Shown here: one piece after another, positions 45,408 through 53,964 of the stretch | Position numbering within the stretch: the first letter of the stretch is position 1 | Layout of the letters: the number at the start of each line of letters is the position of its first letter | NCBI RefSeq assembly: GCF_020564355.1 | Contig: NZ_JAJCRR010000004.1 | Span: 320,909 to 384,908 of the forward strand | Reading direction: 5' to 3' | Origin: Lachnospira pectinoschiza | GTDB taxonomy: Bacteria; Bacillota; Clostridia; Lachnospirales; Lachnospiraceae | Length of the DNA stretch: 64,000 bases | The notes under the pieces: generated by a model | Databases searched by the model: none | What the model was told of the DNA's origin: nothing | Seen by the model: only the letters and a program-made list of their open reading frames with translations | Made by a program: the position numbers and the translations under genes

Positions 45408-46295
45408 ATGGAATTACAGTTAGAGGGCTTATCTAAAACATACGGTACGGTGCAGGCATTACGGAAAGTAACTTACACTTTTAAGCCCGGCATTTACGGG
45501 ATACTTGGGGCAAACGGCGCCGGAAAAAGTACGATGATTAACCTGATAACAGATAATGTCAGCAGGGACAGCGGCAGTGACGGCGGCAAAATTTTATATG
45601 ACGGAGAAGATATTTTAAAGCTGGGGAAAAGGTTCCGTGCCATTGTCGGTTATATGCCGCAGCAGCAGGGATTTTATGAGGATTTTTCACCCAAAGCATT
45701 TTTAAAATATATGGCAGAGGTCAAAGGTTTAAAAGGGAAAAATGCAGAGGGCAAAACGGTCAATCAGCAGATTGACGAACTGCTTGAGGTTGTCAATTTA
45801 ACCGGAGTTGCCCATAAAAAAATCGGCGGTTTTTCCGGCGGCATGAAACAGCGTGTGCTGCTGGCACAGGCACTGCTCGGCAATCCGAAAATACTCATTC
45901 TGGATGAGCCGACCGCGGGACTTGACCCAAAGGAGCGTATCGGAATCCGTAACTACATTGCCGAACTGTCAAAGGATAAAATCATTTTATTTGCAACCCA
46001 CGTAGTCAGTGATATTGAGTGCATTGCAGACCACGTCCTTTTAATAAAGAAGGGACAGATTGTAGCAACGGGGACTCCGGTGGAACTGATTGAGAAAATG
46101 CAGGGAAAGGTCGCTGAGATTACCTGCACGCTGGATGATGTCGGTGCATTGCAGGCAGAGTATAAAGTCGGAAATATCCGTCAGCGGAAAAACGGACTGG
46201 CACTGCGGCTTGTCGGGGACATCCTGCCTAAAGAAGCCGTGCCGGTAGAAGATAATATTGATTTAGAAGATGTATATTTATATTATTTTGAGTAG
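45408..46295 (+). CDS. ABC transporter ATPase
   Basis: A 295-residue ATPase: Walker A GILGANGAGKSTM (about residue 40), signature GFSGGMKQRVLLAQAL, Walker B ILILDEPTAGLDP and His switch FATHVV. The C-terminal 80 residues resemble regulatory tails of lantibiotic/antibiotic ABC exporters. Start ATG 45408 follows GGAAGGGTGAAAA; the frame is open 8 codons further upstream into the permease end. Last gene of the operon that begins after the agrB relic. Confidence 0.9.
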   Translation: MELQLEGLSKTYGTVQALRKVTYTFKPGIYGILGANGAGKSTMINLITDNVSRDSGSDGGKILYDGEDILKLGKRFRAIVGYMPQQQGFYEDFSPKAFLKYMAEVKGLKGKNAEGKTVNQQIDELLEVVNLTGVAHKKIGGFSGGMKQRVLLAQALLGNPKILILDEPTAGLDPKERIGIRNYIAELSKDKIILFATHVVSDIECIADHVLLIKKGQIVATGTPVELIEKMQGKVAEITCTLDDVGALQAEYKVGNIRQRKNGLALRLVGDILPKEAVPVEDNIDLEDVYLYYFE

Positions 46296-46366
46296 AGAGA
46301 CTTTTTGTGCCGTTTTGTGATGAAATTAATCAAAAATGAAGATTCATGCCCGTGTTGGAATGAGTA

Positions 46367-46395
46367 TTGCCCAACTGCCGTAATTCATATATAAT
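46367..46395 (+). promoter_or_regulatory. promoter of the locus 3 regulator operon
   Basis: TTGCCC (46367-46372), 17-bp spacer, TATAAT (46390-46395), 51 bp before the start codon. No LytTR-type direct repeat is seen here, so this regulator pair may be expressed constitutively. Confidence 0.72.
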
Positions 46396-46446
46396 AGATA
46401 TATAAATCGGGGGAATGGTTTAAAACACAAAACGGAGGAAAGAGTG

Positions 46447-47172
46447 ATGTTTACGATTGCAGTCTGCGATGATGATATGCAGGAACGTATGCAGGAAGTC
46501 CAAATTGTCAAAAATATATTTTCCCAAAAAGAACTGGAAGCCGGGATTGAGGAATTTCAGACCGGACAGCATTTTTTAGACGTGCTGCACCGGGTTCCTT
46601 ACGATATTGTTCTGCTTGATATCCAAATGGGCGAGGTTTCAGGTTTTATGCTTGCAGAGGAATTATATAAAATAACAGGAGGGGAAAATATTATTTTTGT
46701 CAGCAGTATGGAAAATCTGGTGTTTGAATCCATTCATTTCAGACCGTTTCGTTTTGTCAGAAAATCACATCTGGAGGAAGAACTTACAGAGGCGGTAGAA
46801 AGCTGGATACAGCAGAATACAAAAACGGAATGTCTGGAGTTTGATGAAACCGGAGGGGTTACGACGATTTTACCACAGCAGGAAATCATCTACATCGAAG
46901 TACAAAGCCATCATTTGTATGTCCACACACAGAAAGAAGTATTAAAGGTCCGCGGAAAAATTTCGGATTTCGCATATCTGGCTGAAACCGGAGATTTTTT
47001 ATGTCCACATTATTCCTACTTATGTAATATGAGATACATATACGAGATACAGCGCGATAAAATTGTTATGAGTAATAACGAAGTTATCCGAATCAGCAGA
47101 GGAAAATTTGAAATGTGTAAGGCACGCTACCTGCGGTATATCAGAAAAATGGGAAACAGTATGTACAGATAG
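46447..47172 (+). CDS. AgrA-like LytTR response regulator (locus 3)
   Basis: A 241-residue regulator: receiver domain with acidic DDD after IAVC and phospho-Asp in IVLLDIQMGEVSG; LytTR domain with DFLCPHYSYLCNMRYIYEI. ATG 46447 follows GGAGGAAAGAGTG; GTG 46444 directly precedes it in frame. It is followed by its kinase and then by agrB and agrD, giving the order A-C-B-D. Most likely it binds the TGCAAAGTA pair before agrB, and by identity of sites also that before locus 2. Confidence 0.89.
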   Translation: MFTIAVCDDDMQERMQEVQIVKNIFSQKELEAGIEEFQTGQHFLDVLHRVPYDIVLLDIQMGEVSGFMLAEELYKITGGENIIFVSSMENLVFESIHFRPFRFVRKSHLEEELTEAVESWIQQNTKTECLEFDETGGVTTILPQQEIIYIEVQSHHLYVHTQKEVLKVRGKISDFAYLAETGDFLCPHYSYLCNMRYIYEIQRDKIVMSNNEVIRISRGKFEMCKARYLRYIRKMGNSMYR

Positions 47173-47186
47173 AAAAGAGGGAAAAA

Positions 47187-48476
47187 GTGTTAAATATAAT
47201 AGTAGAGCAGATTACAAGCCTGGGTGACGGCGTGCTTATGATAGGTTCGCTGGCATACATACTGGGGGTCCGTAAAGGGAAAAGCAAATATCTGGTGTTA
47301 TTTATGCTGCTACAGTACTTGTGTGCGCAATACCTGATTCAGCTGCCGGTACAGCAGTTTATATTGGGAATTGCAGTCAATATTGGAATGTGTTATGTAT
47401 GTTTAAAAGAAAGCTGGCGGTCATGGTGCTTGTGGAGCATCATTATTATGATACTGTATATTGTGTCAAGCAGTGTCTGTTTTCCGGTGATTTCACTGGT
47501 AACCGGAGAACCGATGTCGGTACTGATTACAGGAAATATTTTCACAAGAATCTGCTCTATCTTAATTGCAAGACTGTTGCTGGTGATATTGATATGGGCA
47601 GCGATGATACAGAGAAAAAACAGAGTGTATTTAAAATGGCAGGAGTGGCTGTTAATTTTACTGATTCTGATTGCGGCGGCATTTATCCTGATTAGTCTGT
47701 TAGAAATAAACTTAAATACCGGCATATACGGAAAAGAGCAGGGACATATTCTCGGAATTTTCACCTTACAGCTGGTGATTCTGGGGTGCTGTACATTTCT
47801 GGCACTGCATATCAGTAAGATGAATCAGCGTATGAACGAGGGCAAAATCGTAGCAATCCAGCTGGACAAACAGAAAGCAATGATTGAAAAAGCTTATCAG
47901 ATGCAGAGGGAAACAAGGATTTTAAGCCATGATTTAAAACATTATGCAATGGCGTGGACAAAGCTTCTCGAAGAAGGAAATGTGGAACAGGCAAAAAAGC
48001 AGATGGCAGGTTTTACGGGTGCAGTCAGCAGTATCGGAGTAAATGTTTACTACATTGTGGATAACGAAATGCTTAACGCGGTGATGTATGAAAAAGCGCA
48101 GCTGTGCCGGAAAAAGGACATTTTTGTGCGCTGGCAGATTACAACCAGCTATCCGAAAGAACGTGAAATGGATATGGCGATTGTATTTTCAAACCTAATG
48201 GACAATGCAATCCGGGCGGAGGAAAATCTGCCGGAGACAAAAAGATTTATTGGCGTAGACTGTTTTGAAGTCAATAATATCCGTCATTTTATTGTAAGTA
48301 ATTATATAGAAGAATCCGTGTTGGACAGAAATCCGCAGTTACATACCACGAAAGAAGATGCTGAAAATCACGGACTTGGCATATTAAGCGTGAAAAAAGT
48401 TGTGAATCAATATGGAGGACTGATTGATATATCAGAAGAAAACAGCCGGTTTATGGTGCATATTGCTTGTGTATAA
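47187..48476 (+). CDS. AgrC-like GHKL sensor kinase (locus 3)
   Basis: A 429-residue sensor kinase with six to seven N-terminal spans, phospho-acceptor motif RILSHDLKHYAMAWTKLL, N box FSNLMDNAIRAEENLP and NHGLGILSVKKVVNQYG. It starts at GTG 47187 after AGAGGGAAAAA, 14 bp past the regulator gene. Adjacent intact agrB and an agrD-like gene make it the probable receptor for that cyclic peptide. Confidence 0.89.
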   Translation: MLNIIVEQITSLGDGVLMIGSLAYILGVRKGKSKYLVLFMLLQYLCAQYLIQLPVQQFILGIAVNIGMCYVCLKESWRSWCLWSIIIMILYIVSSSVCFPVISLVTGEPMSVLITGNIFTRICSILIARLLLVILIWAAMIQRKNRVYLKWQEWLLILLILIAAAFILISLLEINLNTGIYGKEQGHILGIFTLQLVILGCCTFLALHISKMNQRMNEGKIVAIQLDKQKAMIEKAYQMQRETRILSHDLKHYAMAWTKLLEEGNVEQAKKQMAGFTGAVSSIGVNVYYIVDNEMLNAVMYEKAQLCRKKDIFVRWQITTSYPKEREMDMAIVFSNLMDNAIRAEENLPETKRFIGVDCFEVNNIRHFIVSNYIEESVLDRNPQLHTTKEDAENHGLGILSVKKVVNQYGGLIDISEENSRFMVHIACV

Positions 48477-48499
48477 TATATTTTATTACACGGGAAATC

Positions 48500-48568
48500 T
48501 GCAAAGTACGTCATATATCTGCAAAGTAGGACAAACCTATTGAAAATTTTTCAGAAAAAAGATATGAT
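48500..48568 (+). promoter_or_regulatory. LytTR-type repeat pair and agrBD promoter
   Basis: TGCAAAGTA at 48500-48508 and 48520-48528 (20-bp period), 11 bp gap, TTGAAA (48540-48545), 17-bp spacer, TATGAT (48563-48568). The location directly upstream of -35 fits positive feedback by the locus 3 regulator. The 44-bp segment from 48500 is nearly identical to the one at 35692. Confidence 0.78.
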
Positions 48569-48599
48569 TCGGGCAGAAACAGATAAGGAGTAAAAGCGA

Positions 48600-49187
48600 A
48601 TGACACATCGGCTGGCGGGAATTCTTTCGGACTATTTATCCCGGGAACAGATGATTGAAAAAGATGAAGCTGACATTTATCAATATGGGCTGGAAATTTT
48701 TATGGACGGTGTTCTGGAAACACTGCTCTTAGTAGTTTTAGGCATATTGTGGGGCAGATTCTGGCAAAGCATTTGTTTTATTGTGTCATTTACAGTGCTT
48801 AGAAGTTTCACAGGAGGATACCATGCAGCCACAAAGGTAAGATGTGCAGGTGCTACGGTCGGATTGTACATATTGAATCTGACAGCAGCGGGGGAACTGA
48901 ACAGTCATTTTACAGCAGTGCTTCTGCTGGCGGCTGTCGGTACGGGAATCATCTGGTGGCTCGCTCCGGTGCCGCATGCCAATAAACCGTTAGACGGGGA
49001 ACAGGTCGTAATGAATCGAAAAAAATCGCGGTTTATCAGCATGTGCTATCTGTTGGGGGTATTCGTTTCAAAAAGTGTCTTGGCAGAAGTAGGGGACATC
49101 GTGGCAATGACGCTTTTTGAAACTGCAATATTAATTTTAATTCAAAAGGGGGTAAGAAAGTATGAAGAAAGTTTTAAAAGCTGTTAA
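48600..49187 (+). CDS. agrB: AgrB-like peptide-processing membrane protease
   Basis: AgrB cleaves the AgrD precursor and closes the thiolactone or lactone ring. The 195-residue protein has the family pattern: cytosolic N-terminus, catalytic block VLRSFTGGYHAATKVRC containing the His and Cys, then PVPHANKPLDGEQ and four to six spans. All key residues are present, unlike the relic at 38040. Start ATG follows AAGGAGTAAAAGCGA. The 3' end overlaps the agrD-like ORF by 26 bp, typical for agrBD. Confidence 0.92.
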   Translation: MTHRLAGILSDYLSREQMIEKDEADIYQYGLEIFMDGVLETLLLVVLGILWGRFWQSICFIVSFTVLRSFTGGYHAATKVRCAGATVGLYILNLTAAGELNSHFTAVLLLAAVGTGIIWWLAPVPHANKPLDGEQVVMNRKKSRFISMCYLLGVFVSKSVLAEVGDIVAMTLFETAILILIQKGVRKYEESFKSC

Positions 49188-49293
49188 GGCAGTTGGTTTA
49201 AAGACTGCAAAAAGTTCAGTAAATTCAGCTTCTTTCTTTTATATGCATCAGGTTAAAGAACCTGTAAGCGTAAAAGAACGTTTAAAGAAGTAA
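49162..49293 (+). CDS. agrD: AgrD-like autoinducer precursor with Ser in the ring position
   Basis: A 43-residue peptide: amphipathic N-terminal leader (MKKVLKAVKAVGLKTAKS), a core NSASFFYM and a tail HQVKEPVSVKERLKK resembling the acidic/amphipathic AgrD tail with its conserved Glu-Pro. By comparison with staphylococcal AgrD (ring Cys, three residues, then hydrophobic end before the cleavage site), the ring here would be S24-F-F-Y-M28, closed by Ser instead of Cys, giving a lactone. It overlaps agrB and has GGGGGTAAGAAAG as ribosome-binding site. Precursor role is inferred from position and pattern. Confidence 0.75.
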   Translation: MKKVLKAVKAVGLKTAKSSVNSASFFYMHQVKEPVSVKERLKK

Positions 49294-49318
49294 AAAATAC
49301 AAAAGAATAACCGGATTG

Positions 49319-49360
49319 AGCCGCCCATGCAGGAAGACAGGTCTGCAGGGGTGGCTTTTG
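49319..49360 (+). terminator. Rho-independent terminator after agrBD
   Basis: AGCCGCCC-A-TGCAG pairs with CTGCA-G-GGGTGGCT (one G-T pair, one mismatch), followed by TTTTGTT. It ends the agr operon. Confidence 0.8.
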
Positions 49361-49414
49361 TTATAAATATACAAAATGAATGGTAGTTTTTCATAAAATA
49401 AAGGTGCTTTAGGA

Positions 49415-49443
49415 TTGAAATTTTATTCTATTTGCACTACAAT
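49415..49443 (+). promoter_or_regulatory. promoter of the EAL-domain gene
   Basis: TTGAAA (49415-49420), 17-bp spacer, TACAAT (49438-49443), 39 bp before the start codon. Confidence 0.75.
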
Positions 49444-49482
49444 AAAAATTAGAGTTGTTGTGAGGATAGGAGGGTAGCTTTT

Positions 49483-52431
49483 ATGGAGGGTGCACAGTTA
49501 AGTGACTTTTATTACAACCGTACCTTTATGTCGAATGTCAGAAGTAAAATGGAGATGGGACTTTCTGGCGCATATAGTATGGTCGCAATCGATATTGAGC
49601 ATTTCAGGCTTTTTAATAAGCTTTATGGCAGAGAAACCGGAGACGAACTTATTCTTTATATTCAGAACTGTTTAAAAGAGATTGCAGGAGAGCATGACGG
49701 TGTGGAAGGTTATCTGGGGGCAGATAATTTTGGAATATTTATACCGGATTCTCATGAGATTATTAAACAGATTCAGGAACAGATTATAAAAGGTATTCAT
49801 AAATGGAACAATACGGTCGGCTTTTATCCGGTTATCGGTATATATTCCATTAATACAGATACAGATTCGCCGGAGATTATGTATGACCGGGCGACATTGG
49901 CTCTGTCTAATGCTTTTGAAGGACAGCCTGATCATATCTGCCATTATACACAGGAGATGGAGTCACGGCTGGAAAAAGAAGTGGAACTTTTATCCGAGAT
50001 ACAGGAGGCCTTAAAAAATAATGAATTTACCTTTTTTGCACAGCCGCAGTGTAATATTGCAACACATCAGATTGTGGGTGCAGAAGCACTCGTGCGCTGG
50101 GTGAAACCGGATGGGACGATGGTATCTCCGGGGGCATTCATTCCGGTATTGGAAAAGAACGGAATGATAGACCGGTTGGACCGCTATGTATGGGACAAGG
50201 TATGTGCGTGGATAAGAAGCTGGATAGACAGGGGATTCCAGCCGGTTCCGATTTCTATTAATGTATCAAGGGTAGACATTTTTTCAATGGATGTACCGGC
50301 ATATATTTTCTCGTTATTGGAAAAATATCAGCTCTCCGAGCATTATGTAAAAGTGGAGATTACGGAAAGTGCATATACAGAGAGTGATGAGCGGATTACC
50401 AGTACGGTTAACATTTTGCGCGGAAAAGGCTTTAAGGTTATGATGGATGACTTTGGATGCGGCTATTCGTCTTTGAACATGTTAAAAAATATTCCTGTTG
50501 ATGTGTTAAAGCTGGATATGCGTTTTCTGGATATCAGTGAAACAGAAGAAGAAAAAGGCATGAACATCTTAGAGTCTGTTGTTAATATGGCAAGACTGCT
50601 TCGGCTGCCTATTATCGTGGAAGGTGTTGAAACAGAGAAACAGGAACAGTTTGTACAGAGCCTAGGATGCCGTTATATTCAGGGATTTTATTTTTATAAA
50701 CCGCTGCCGGTCAAGCAGTTTGAAGAACTGCTAAGCGACGAACGTCAGCTTGATTTTCATGATTTATTTTATAAGCAGGTAGAGCCGCTTCATATTCGTG
50801 AATTTATGGATACGAATTTCATTACGGATAGTATGTTAAATAATGTCTTAGGACCGGTTGCATTTTATGAAATGAGGGATCATCAGATTGAAATTACCAG
50901 GGTCAATGAACAGTATTTTCAGTTGATGGGTACATCATCAGGGCAGGCGAACAGTTACGGAAAGCGTTTTTGGAATCATGTGCATGCAGATGACAGGGTC
51001 CTTTTGCATACAATCTTTGAGAAGGCATTTTCGAATCAGATGTCCGGAGCAGATGGATATATTCATTTTATGCAGATGGACGGCACGGTCATTCTTGTAT
51101 ACATGAGAGTCTTTTTCCTGCGGGAGAAGGACGGCTGCCGCCAGTATTACGGTTCGCTGATGAATGTAACCGAAGTGCAGGCAGATAAAAAGCAGGCAGA
51201 AGTGCAGACACAGATTACGGATAGGGCATTTAATGAAGATTATGAAAGTCTTGAGGCACACTTTGGAAAAATGCCGACAGGATTTTGTATTGACCGCCTG
51301 ATTTTAGATGAAAATAATAAACCGGTGGATTATGAAATCTTATATGCCAATGAAACAATGCGGCAGGTCTGCACCGGAGATTTAGAACAGCTAAAGGCAC
51401 TTTCATATCAGAGTTTCGGTGATAAGGTAGAGGAAGCGTATACGTATATGTATAATGCGGCATATAAAGGTGAAAAGAAAACATTTTACCTTTACAGCCA
51501 CATTTCCAACCGGTATATGCAGTTTACATATTATCAGTACCGGGAAGGTTACATCGGTGTGATTATACAGGATATTACGAATACATATATTGCATCGAAT
51601 GCTCTAAAGAGTATGCTGCTTTCCTATCGTGAAGTTTATTTTGTACAGTTAAAGGACAATTATTATCATATGATTTACCCGGATGAAAATTCATTACAGG
51701 AGCGTGGTAATTACGAGGAATCCATTAACCGTCATTTTTATATGGGGAAGATTGTATCAACCGATGAAAAGAATATCCGTAAGTTTCTCTCGCTGACAAA
51801 TCTCAATAAAGGACTTGCAAAGCAGGATACGCTGGAAATGTCCTATAAACGGTTAGATGAAAAAAACAATAAGGAATGGTGCCTGACAACGGTAGCGGTG
51901 TGCGAACGGGACAGTGATGGTACACCAAAGGATGCAGTCATTGTAATCCGCAGTATTGATACGCTGATGCAGGGAAGGAAGGATAAACGTGCGGTATATC
52001 TGTCAGAAACACTGGCAAATATGTCAGAAGGCTTTTTTATCTATCGTGCAGTGGGCGAAGAAAAACTGCTCTATGCCAATCCGGGTGCAATCCGTCTGTT
52101 TGGCTGTGAAACGATAGAGGAGTTCCGGGAGCATGTGCATAATTCATTCCGCGGTATGGTACATCCGCAGGATTTGGCACGCGTGGAATGGGAAATTCAC
52201 GATCAGATAAAGCAGTCCGACCGCAGTATGGATTATATTAAATACCGTATTGTAAGAAAGGACGGCACGGTGCGCTGGCTTGATGACTGCGGACATTTAG
52301 AGCATCAGACCATTGAAGTGGGCGGTGGACTTTTTTATGTGTTTATATCGGATATTACTGATACAATTACCGAAGCTCAGAAAAATATGCTGCTTGCAAA
52401 AAATAAATATTACAATAGTGAAAAACAGTAA
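49483..52431 (+). CDS. degenerate GGDEF - EAL - PAS protein, probable c-di-GMP phosphodiesterase
   Basis: A 982-residue cytosolic protein. Residues 1-160 form a GGDEF domain whose active site reads YLGADNFGIF, so cyclase activity is unlikely. Residues about 175-425 form an EAL domain with the catalytic motifs AEALVRW, INVS, EITES, DDFGCGYSS, KLD, EGVE and QGF, so it should hydrolyse c-di-GMP. Residues about 430-980 hold several PAS-like domains (MTNVTEVQ-type ends such as GSLMNVTEV and YVFISDIT), unusual in lying C-terminal to the EAL domain. Start follows TAGGAGGGTAGC. The Pel receptor in this window is a plausible downstream effector of the c-di-GMP it removes. Confidence 0.9.
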   Translation: MEGAQLSDFYYNRTFMSNVRSKMEMGLSGAYSMVAIDIEHFRLFNKLYGRETGDELILYIQNCLKEIAGEHDGVEGYLGADNFGIFIPDSHEIIKQIQEQIIKGIHKWNNTVGFYPVIGIYSINTDTDSPEIMYDRATLALSNAFEGQPDHICHYTQEMESRLEKEVELLSEIQEALKNNEFTFFAQPQCNIATHQIVGAEALVRWVKPDGTMVSPGAFIPVLEKNGMIDRLDRYVWDKVCAWIRSWIDRGFQPVPISINVSRVDIFSMDVPAYIFSLLEKYQLSEHYVKVEITESAYTESDERITSTVNILRGKGFKVMMDDFGCGYSSLNMLKNIPVDVLKLDMRFLDISETEEEKGMNILESVVNMARLLRLPIIVEGVETEKQEQFVQSLGCRYIQGFYFYKPLPVKQFEELLSDERQLDFHDLFYKQVEPLHIREFMDTNFITDSMLNNVLGPVAFYEMRDHQIEITRVNEQYFQLMGTSSGQANSYGKRFWNHVHADDRVLLHTIFEKAFSNQMSGADGYIHFMQMDGTVILVYMRVFFLREKDGCRQYYGSLMNVTEVQADKKQAEVQTQITDRAFNEDYESLEAHFGKMPTGFCIDRLILDENNKPVDYEILYANETMRQVCTGDLEQLKALSYQSFGDKVEEAYTYMYNAAYKGEKKTFYLYSHISNRYMQFTYYQYREGYIGVIIQDITNTYIASNALKSMLLSYREVYFVQLKDNYYHMIYPDENSLQERGNYEESINRHFYMGKIVSTDEKNIRKFLSLTNLNKGLAKQDTLEMSYKRLDEKNNKEWCLTTVAVCERDSDGTPKDAVIVIRSIDTLMQGRKDKRAVYLSETLANMSEGFFIYRAVGEEKLLYANPGAIRLFGCETIEEFREHVHNSFRGMVHPQDLARVEWEIHDQIKQSDRSMDYIKYRIVRKDGTVRWLDDCGHLEHQTIEVGGGLFYVFISDITDTITEAQKNMLLAKNKYYNSEKQ

Positions 52432-52452
52432 AACAAAAAATCTGGGAACCGG

Positions 52453-52481
52453 TTGACATTTTAAAAAGGATTTGTTATCCT
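52453..52481 (+). promoter_or_regulatory. queuosine operon promoter
   Basis: TTGACA (52453-52458), 17-bp spacer, TATCCT (52476-52481). Transcription would start near 52488, giving a leader of about 250 nt before queD that contains the riboswitch-like segment and a terminator. Confidence 0.75.
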
Positions 52482-52497
52482 ATTTCCTAGCAATAAT

Positions 52498-52540
52498 AGA
52501 CAGTTCGTTTGTACCATCCTGTCTCTAAACAAAACCAGGA
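52498..52540 (+). promoter_or_regulatory. probable preQ1-I riboswitch aptamer
   Basis: Stem AGACAG (52498-52503) / CTGTCT (52519-52524) encloses TTCGTTTGTACCATC and is followed by CTAAACAAAACCAGGA. The small stem with a TTC-start loop and the A-rich tail ending CAGG match the pattern of preQ1-I aptamers as remembered (for example tails of the form AACAAAACAAGG). The next gene set makes preQ1. A hairpin TTCTGCC/GGCAGAA (about 52563-52581) lies between aptamer and terminator. Confidence 0.65.
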
Positions 52541-52606
52541 CTATACAATATTTAAAGGAAAATTCTGCCACAACGGCAGAACGGGATAAATTTGCATAGT
52601 ATGTTT

Positions 52607-52641
52607 AGAACATGGATTTGGGTTGAATCCATGTTCTTTTT
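52607..52641 (+). terminator. leader terminator of the queuosine operon
   Basis: AGAACATGGATT (52607-52618) pairs with AATCCATGTTCT (52626-52637), followed by five T. It lies 95 bp before queD, so it would stop transcription in the leader, as expected for riboswitch attenuation. Confidence 0.85.
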
Positions 52642-52736
52642 GTACGCATTGCGGCGCACGTTTCTGTAGGACAGCAGCAGGCAGTCAGCAGGAAGAGTTA
52701 CATGACAGAATGGAAAACGTACGGAAATGAGGAAAA

Positions 52737-53156
52737 ATGTATATTTTAAAGACGGAACACAGCTTTGATGCGGCGCATTTTTTATACGGATATGAAGGAA
52801 AATGCAGCAATATTCATGGACACCGCTGGCGTGTTGTGCTGGAAGTCTGTACGGAGGATTTACAGGAAGACGGACAAAACCGCGGCATGTATGTGGACTT
52901 TGGCGATTTAAAGCGGGATTTAAGGGAATGTGTGGATGCACTTGACCACTGCCTGATTATTGAAACCGGCAGTTTAAAGGAAGCGACACTTGCAGCGCTT
53001 GAAAGTGAGCAGTTTAAGATTTTGCAGTTTCCGTTCCGTCCCACGGCGGAAAATATGGCAAAATATTTTCATGAAAAAATGCAGCAGGCAGGATACCGTG
53101 TAAAACGTGTAACCGTATATGAAACACCGAATAATGCGGCGTGCTATGAGGAATAA
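52737..53156 (+). CDS. queD: QueD, 6-carboxytetrahydropterin synthase
   Basis: QueD converts dihydroneopterin triphosphate to 6-carboxytetrahydropterin, the second step of preQ0 synthesis. The 139-residue protein shows the zinc-binding His residues (SFDAAHFL and IHGHRW), the catalytic Cys in GKCSNIHGH, and DALDHCLI plus a late Glu (VYETPNNAA), all hallmarks of the family. Length is usual. It is the first gene after the riboswitch leader, has an AATGAGGAAAA ribosome-binding site and is followed by queE after 3 bp. Confidence 0.92.
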   Translation: MYILKTEHSFDAAHFLYGYEGKCSNIHGHRWRVVLEVCTEDLQEDGQNRGMYVDFGDLKRDLRECVDALDHCLIIETGSLKEATLAALESEQFKILQFPFRPTAENMAKYFHEKMQQAGYRVKRVTVYETPNNAACYEE

Positions 53157-53159
53157 AGT

Positions 53160-53870
53160 ATGAACATGAATAATCAAATAAAGTACCCGGTGGTAGAACA
53201 GTTTGTGAGTATCAACGGAGAAGGAACAAAAGCCGGGGAACTGGCAGTTTTTATCCGTTTTAAGGGGTGCAACTTAAATTGCAGTTATTGTGATACACAA
53301 TGGGCAAACAGACAGGATACCCCGGCGGTCGAAAAGACGGCGGCAGAACTGGTGGCAGACGTGTGCCGCACAGGAATAGACAATGTGACAATGACAGGCG
53401 GAGAACCGTTGCTGCAGACAGAACTTGCGGGTCTGATAAAAGAACTGTTGTCTGCGGGAAAAGCTGTTGAGATTGAAACCAACGGAAGTGTCAGTCTGGA
53501 AAATGTGCGTGCACAGGTAAAACATTTAACACAAGAACGGCAATCTATGGAGCGGCTTTCAATGACCATGGATTATAAGCTGGCAGGCAGTGGAATGGAA
53601 ACATTTATGCGCCTGCAGAATTTTTCCGAATTACAGCCGCAGGATACCGTTAAATTTGTGGCGGGCAGCATTGAAGATTTGGAAAAGACACGGCAGATAA
53701 TACAGGAATATGGATTGACACAGAAATGTCATGTATACATCAGCCCGGTATTTGGTGCGATTGAACCCGCAGACATTGTGGAATACATGAAAGCACATCA
53801 GATGAACGGCGTGCGTATGCAGTTACAAATGCACAAATTTATCTGGGCACCGGATGAAAGAGGCGTTTAG
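53160..53870 (+). CDS. queE: QueE, 7-carboxy-7-deazaguanine synthase
   Basis: Radical SAM enzyme that rearranges 6-carboxytetrahydropterin to 7-carboxy-7-deazaguanine. FKGCNLNCSYCDTQW carries C-x3-C-x2-C for the iron-sulfur cluster and MTGGEPLLQ the SAM-binding GGEP. The N-terminus VEQFVSINGEGTKAGELAVF is typical. 236 residues is within the family range. Gene order queD-queE-folE-queC-queF covers synthesis from GTP to preQ1. Leader element D1 begins 1 bp after the stop codon. Confidence 0.92.
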   Translation: MNMNNQIKYPVVEQFVSINGEGTKAGELAVFIRFKGCNLNCSYCDTQWANRQDTPAVEKTAAELVADVCRTGIDNVTMTGGEPLLQTELAGLIKELLSAGKAVEIETNGSVSLENVRAQVKHLTQERQSMERLSMTMDYKLAGSGMETFMRLQNFSELQPQDTVKFVAGSIEDLEKTRQIIQEYGLTQKCHVYISPVFGAIEPADIVEYMKAHQMNGVRMQLQMHKFIWAPDERGV

Positions 53871-53871
53871 T

Positions 53872-53964
53872 GTGAAAAATAAATAGCTATGATGGCAGAT
53901 GAGAAATCGCTTACGCGAATTTCTCATCGCCTCTTCGCAACAAGTCGCTCAGAAATGGGGATTA
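53872..53964 (+). promoter_or_regulatory. leader element copy D1 (class II, partly deleted)
   Basis: GTG 53872, 1 bp after the queE stop, opens a four-codon ORF (stop 53884-53886). The first hairpin's right arm and most of P2 are missing (TGTGAAAAATAA runs directly into ATAGCTATGATGGCAGA). P3 is intact (GATGAGAAATCGC / GCGAATTTCTCATC), followed by TCGCTCAGAAATGGGGATTA and ATG 53965, the start of copy D2. Confidence 0.6.
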
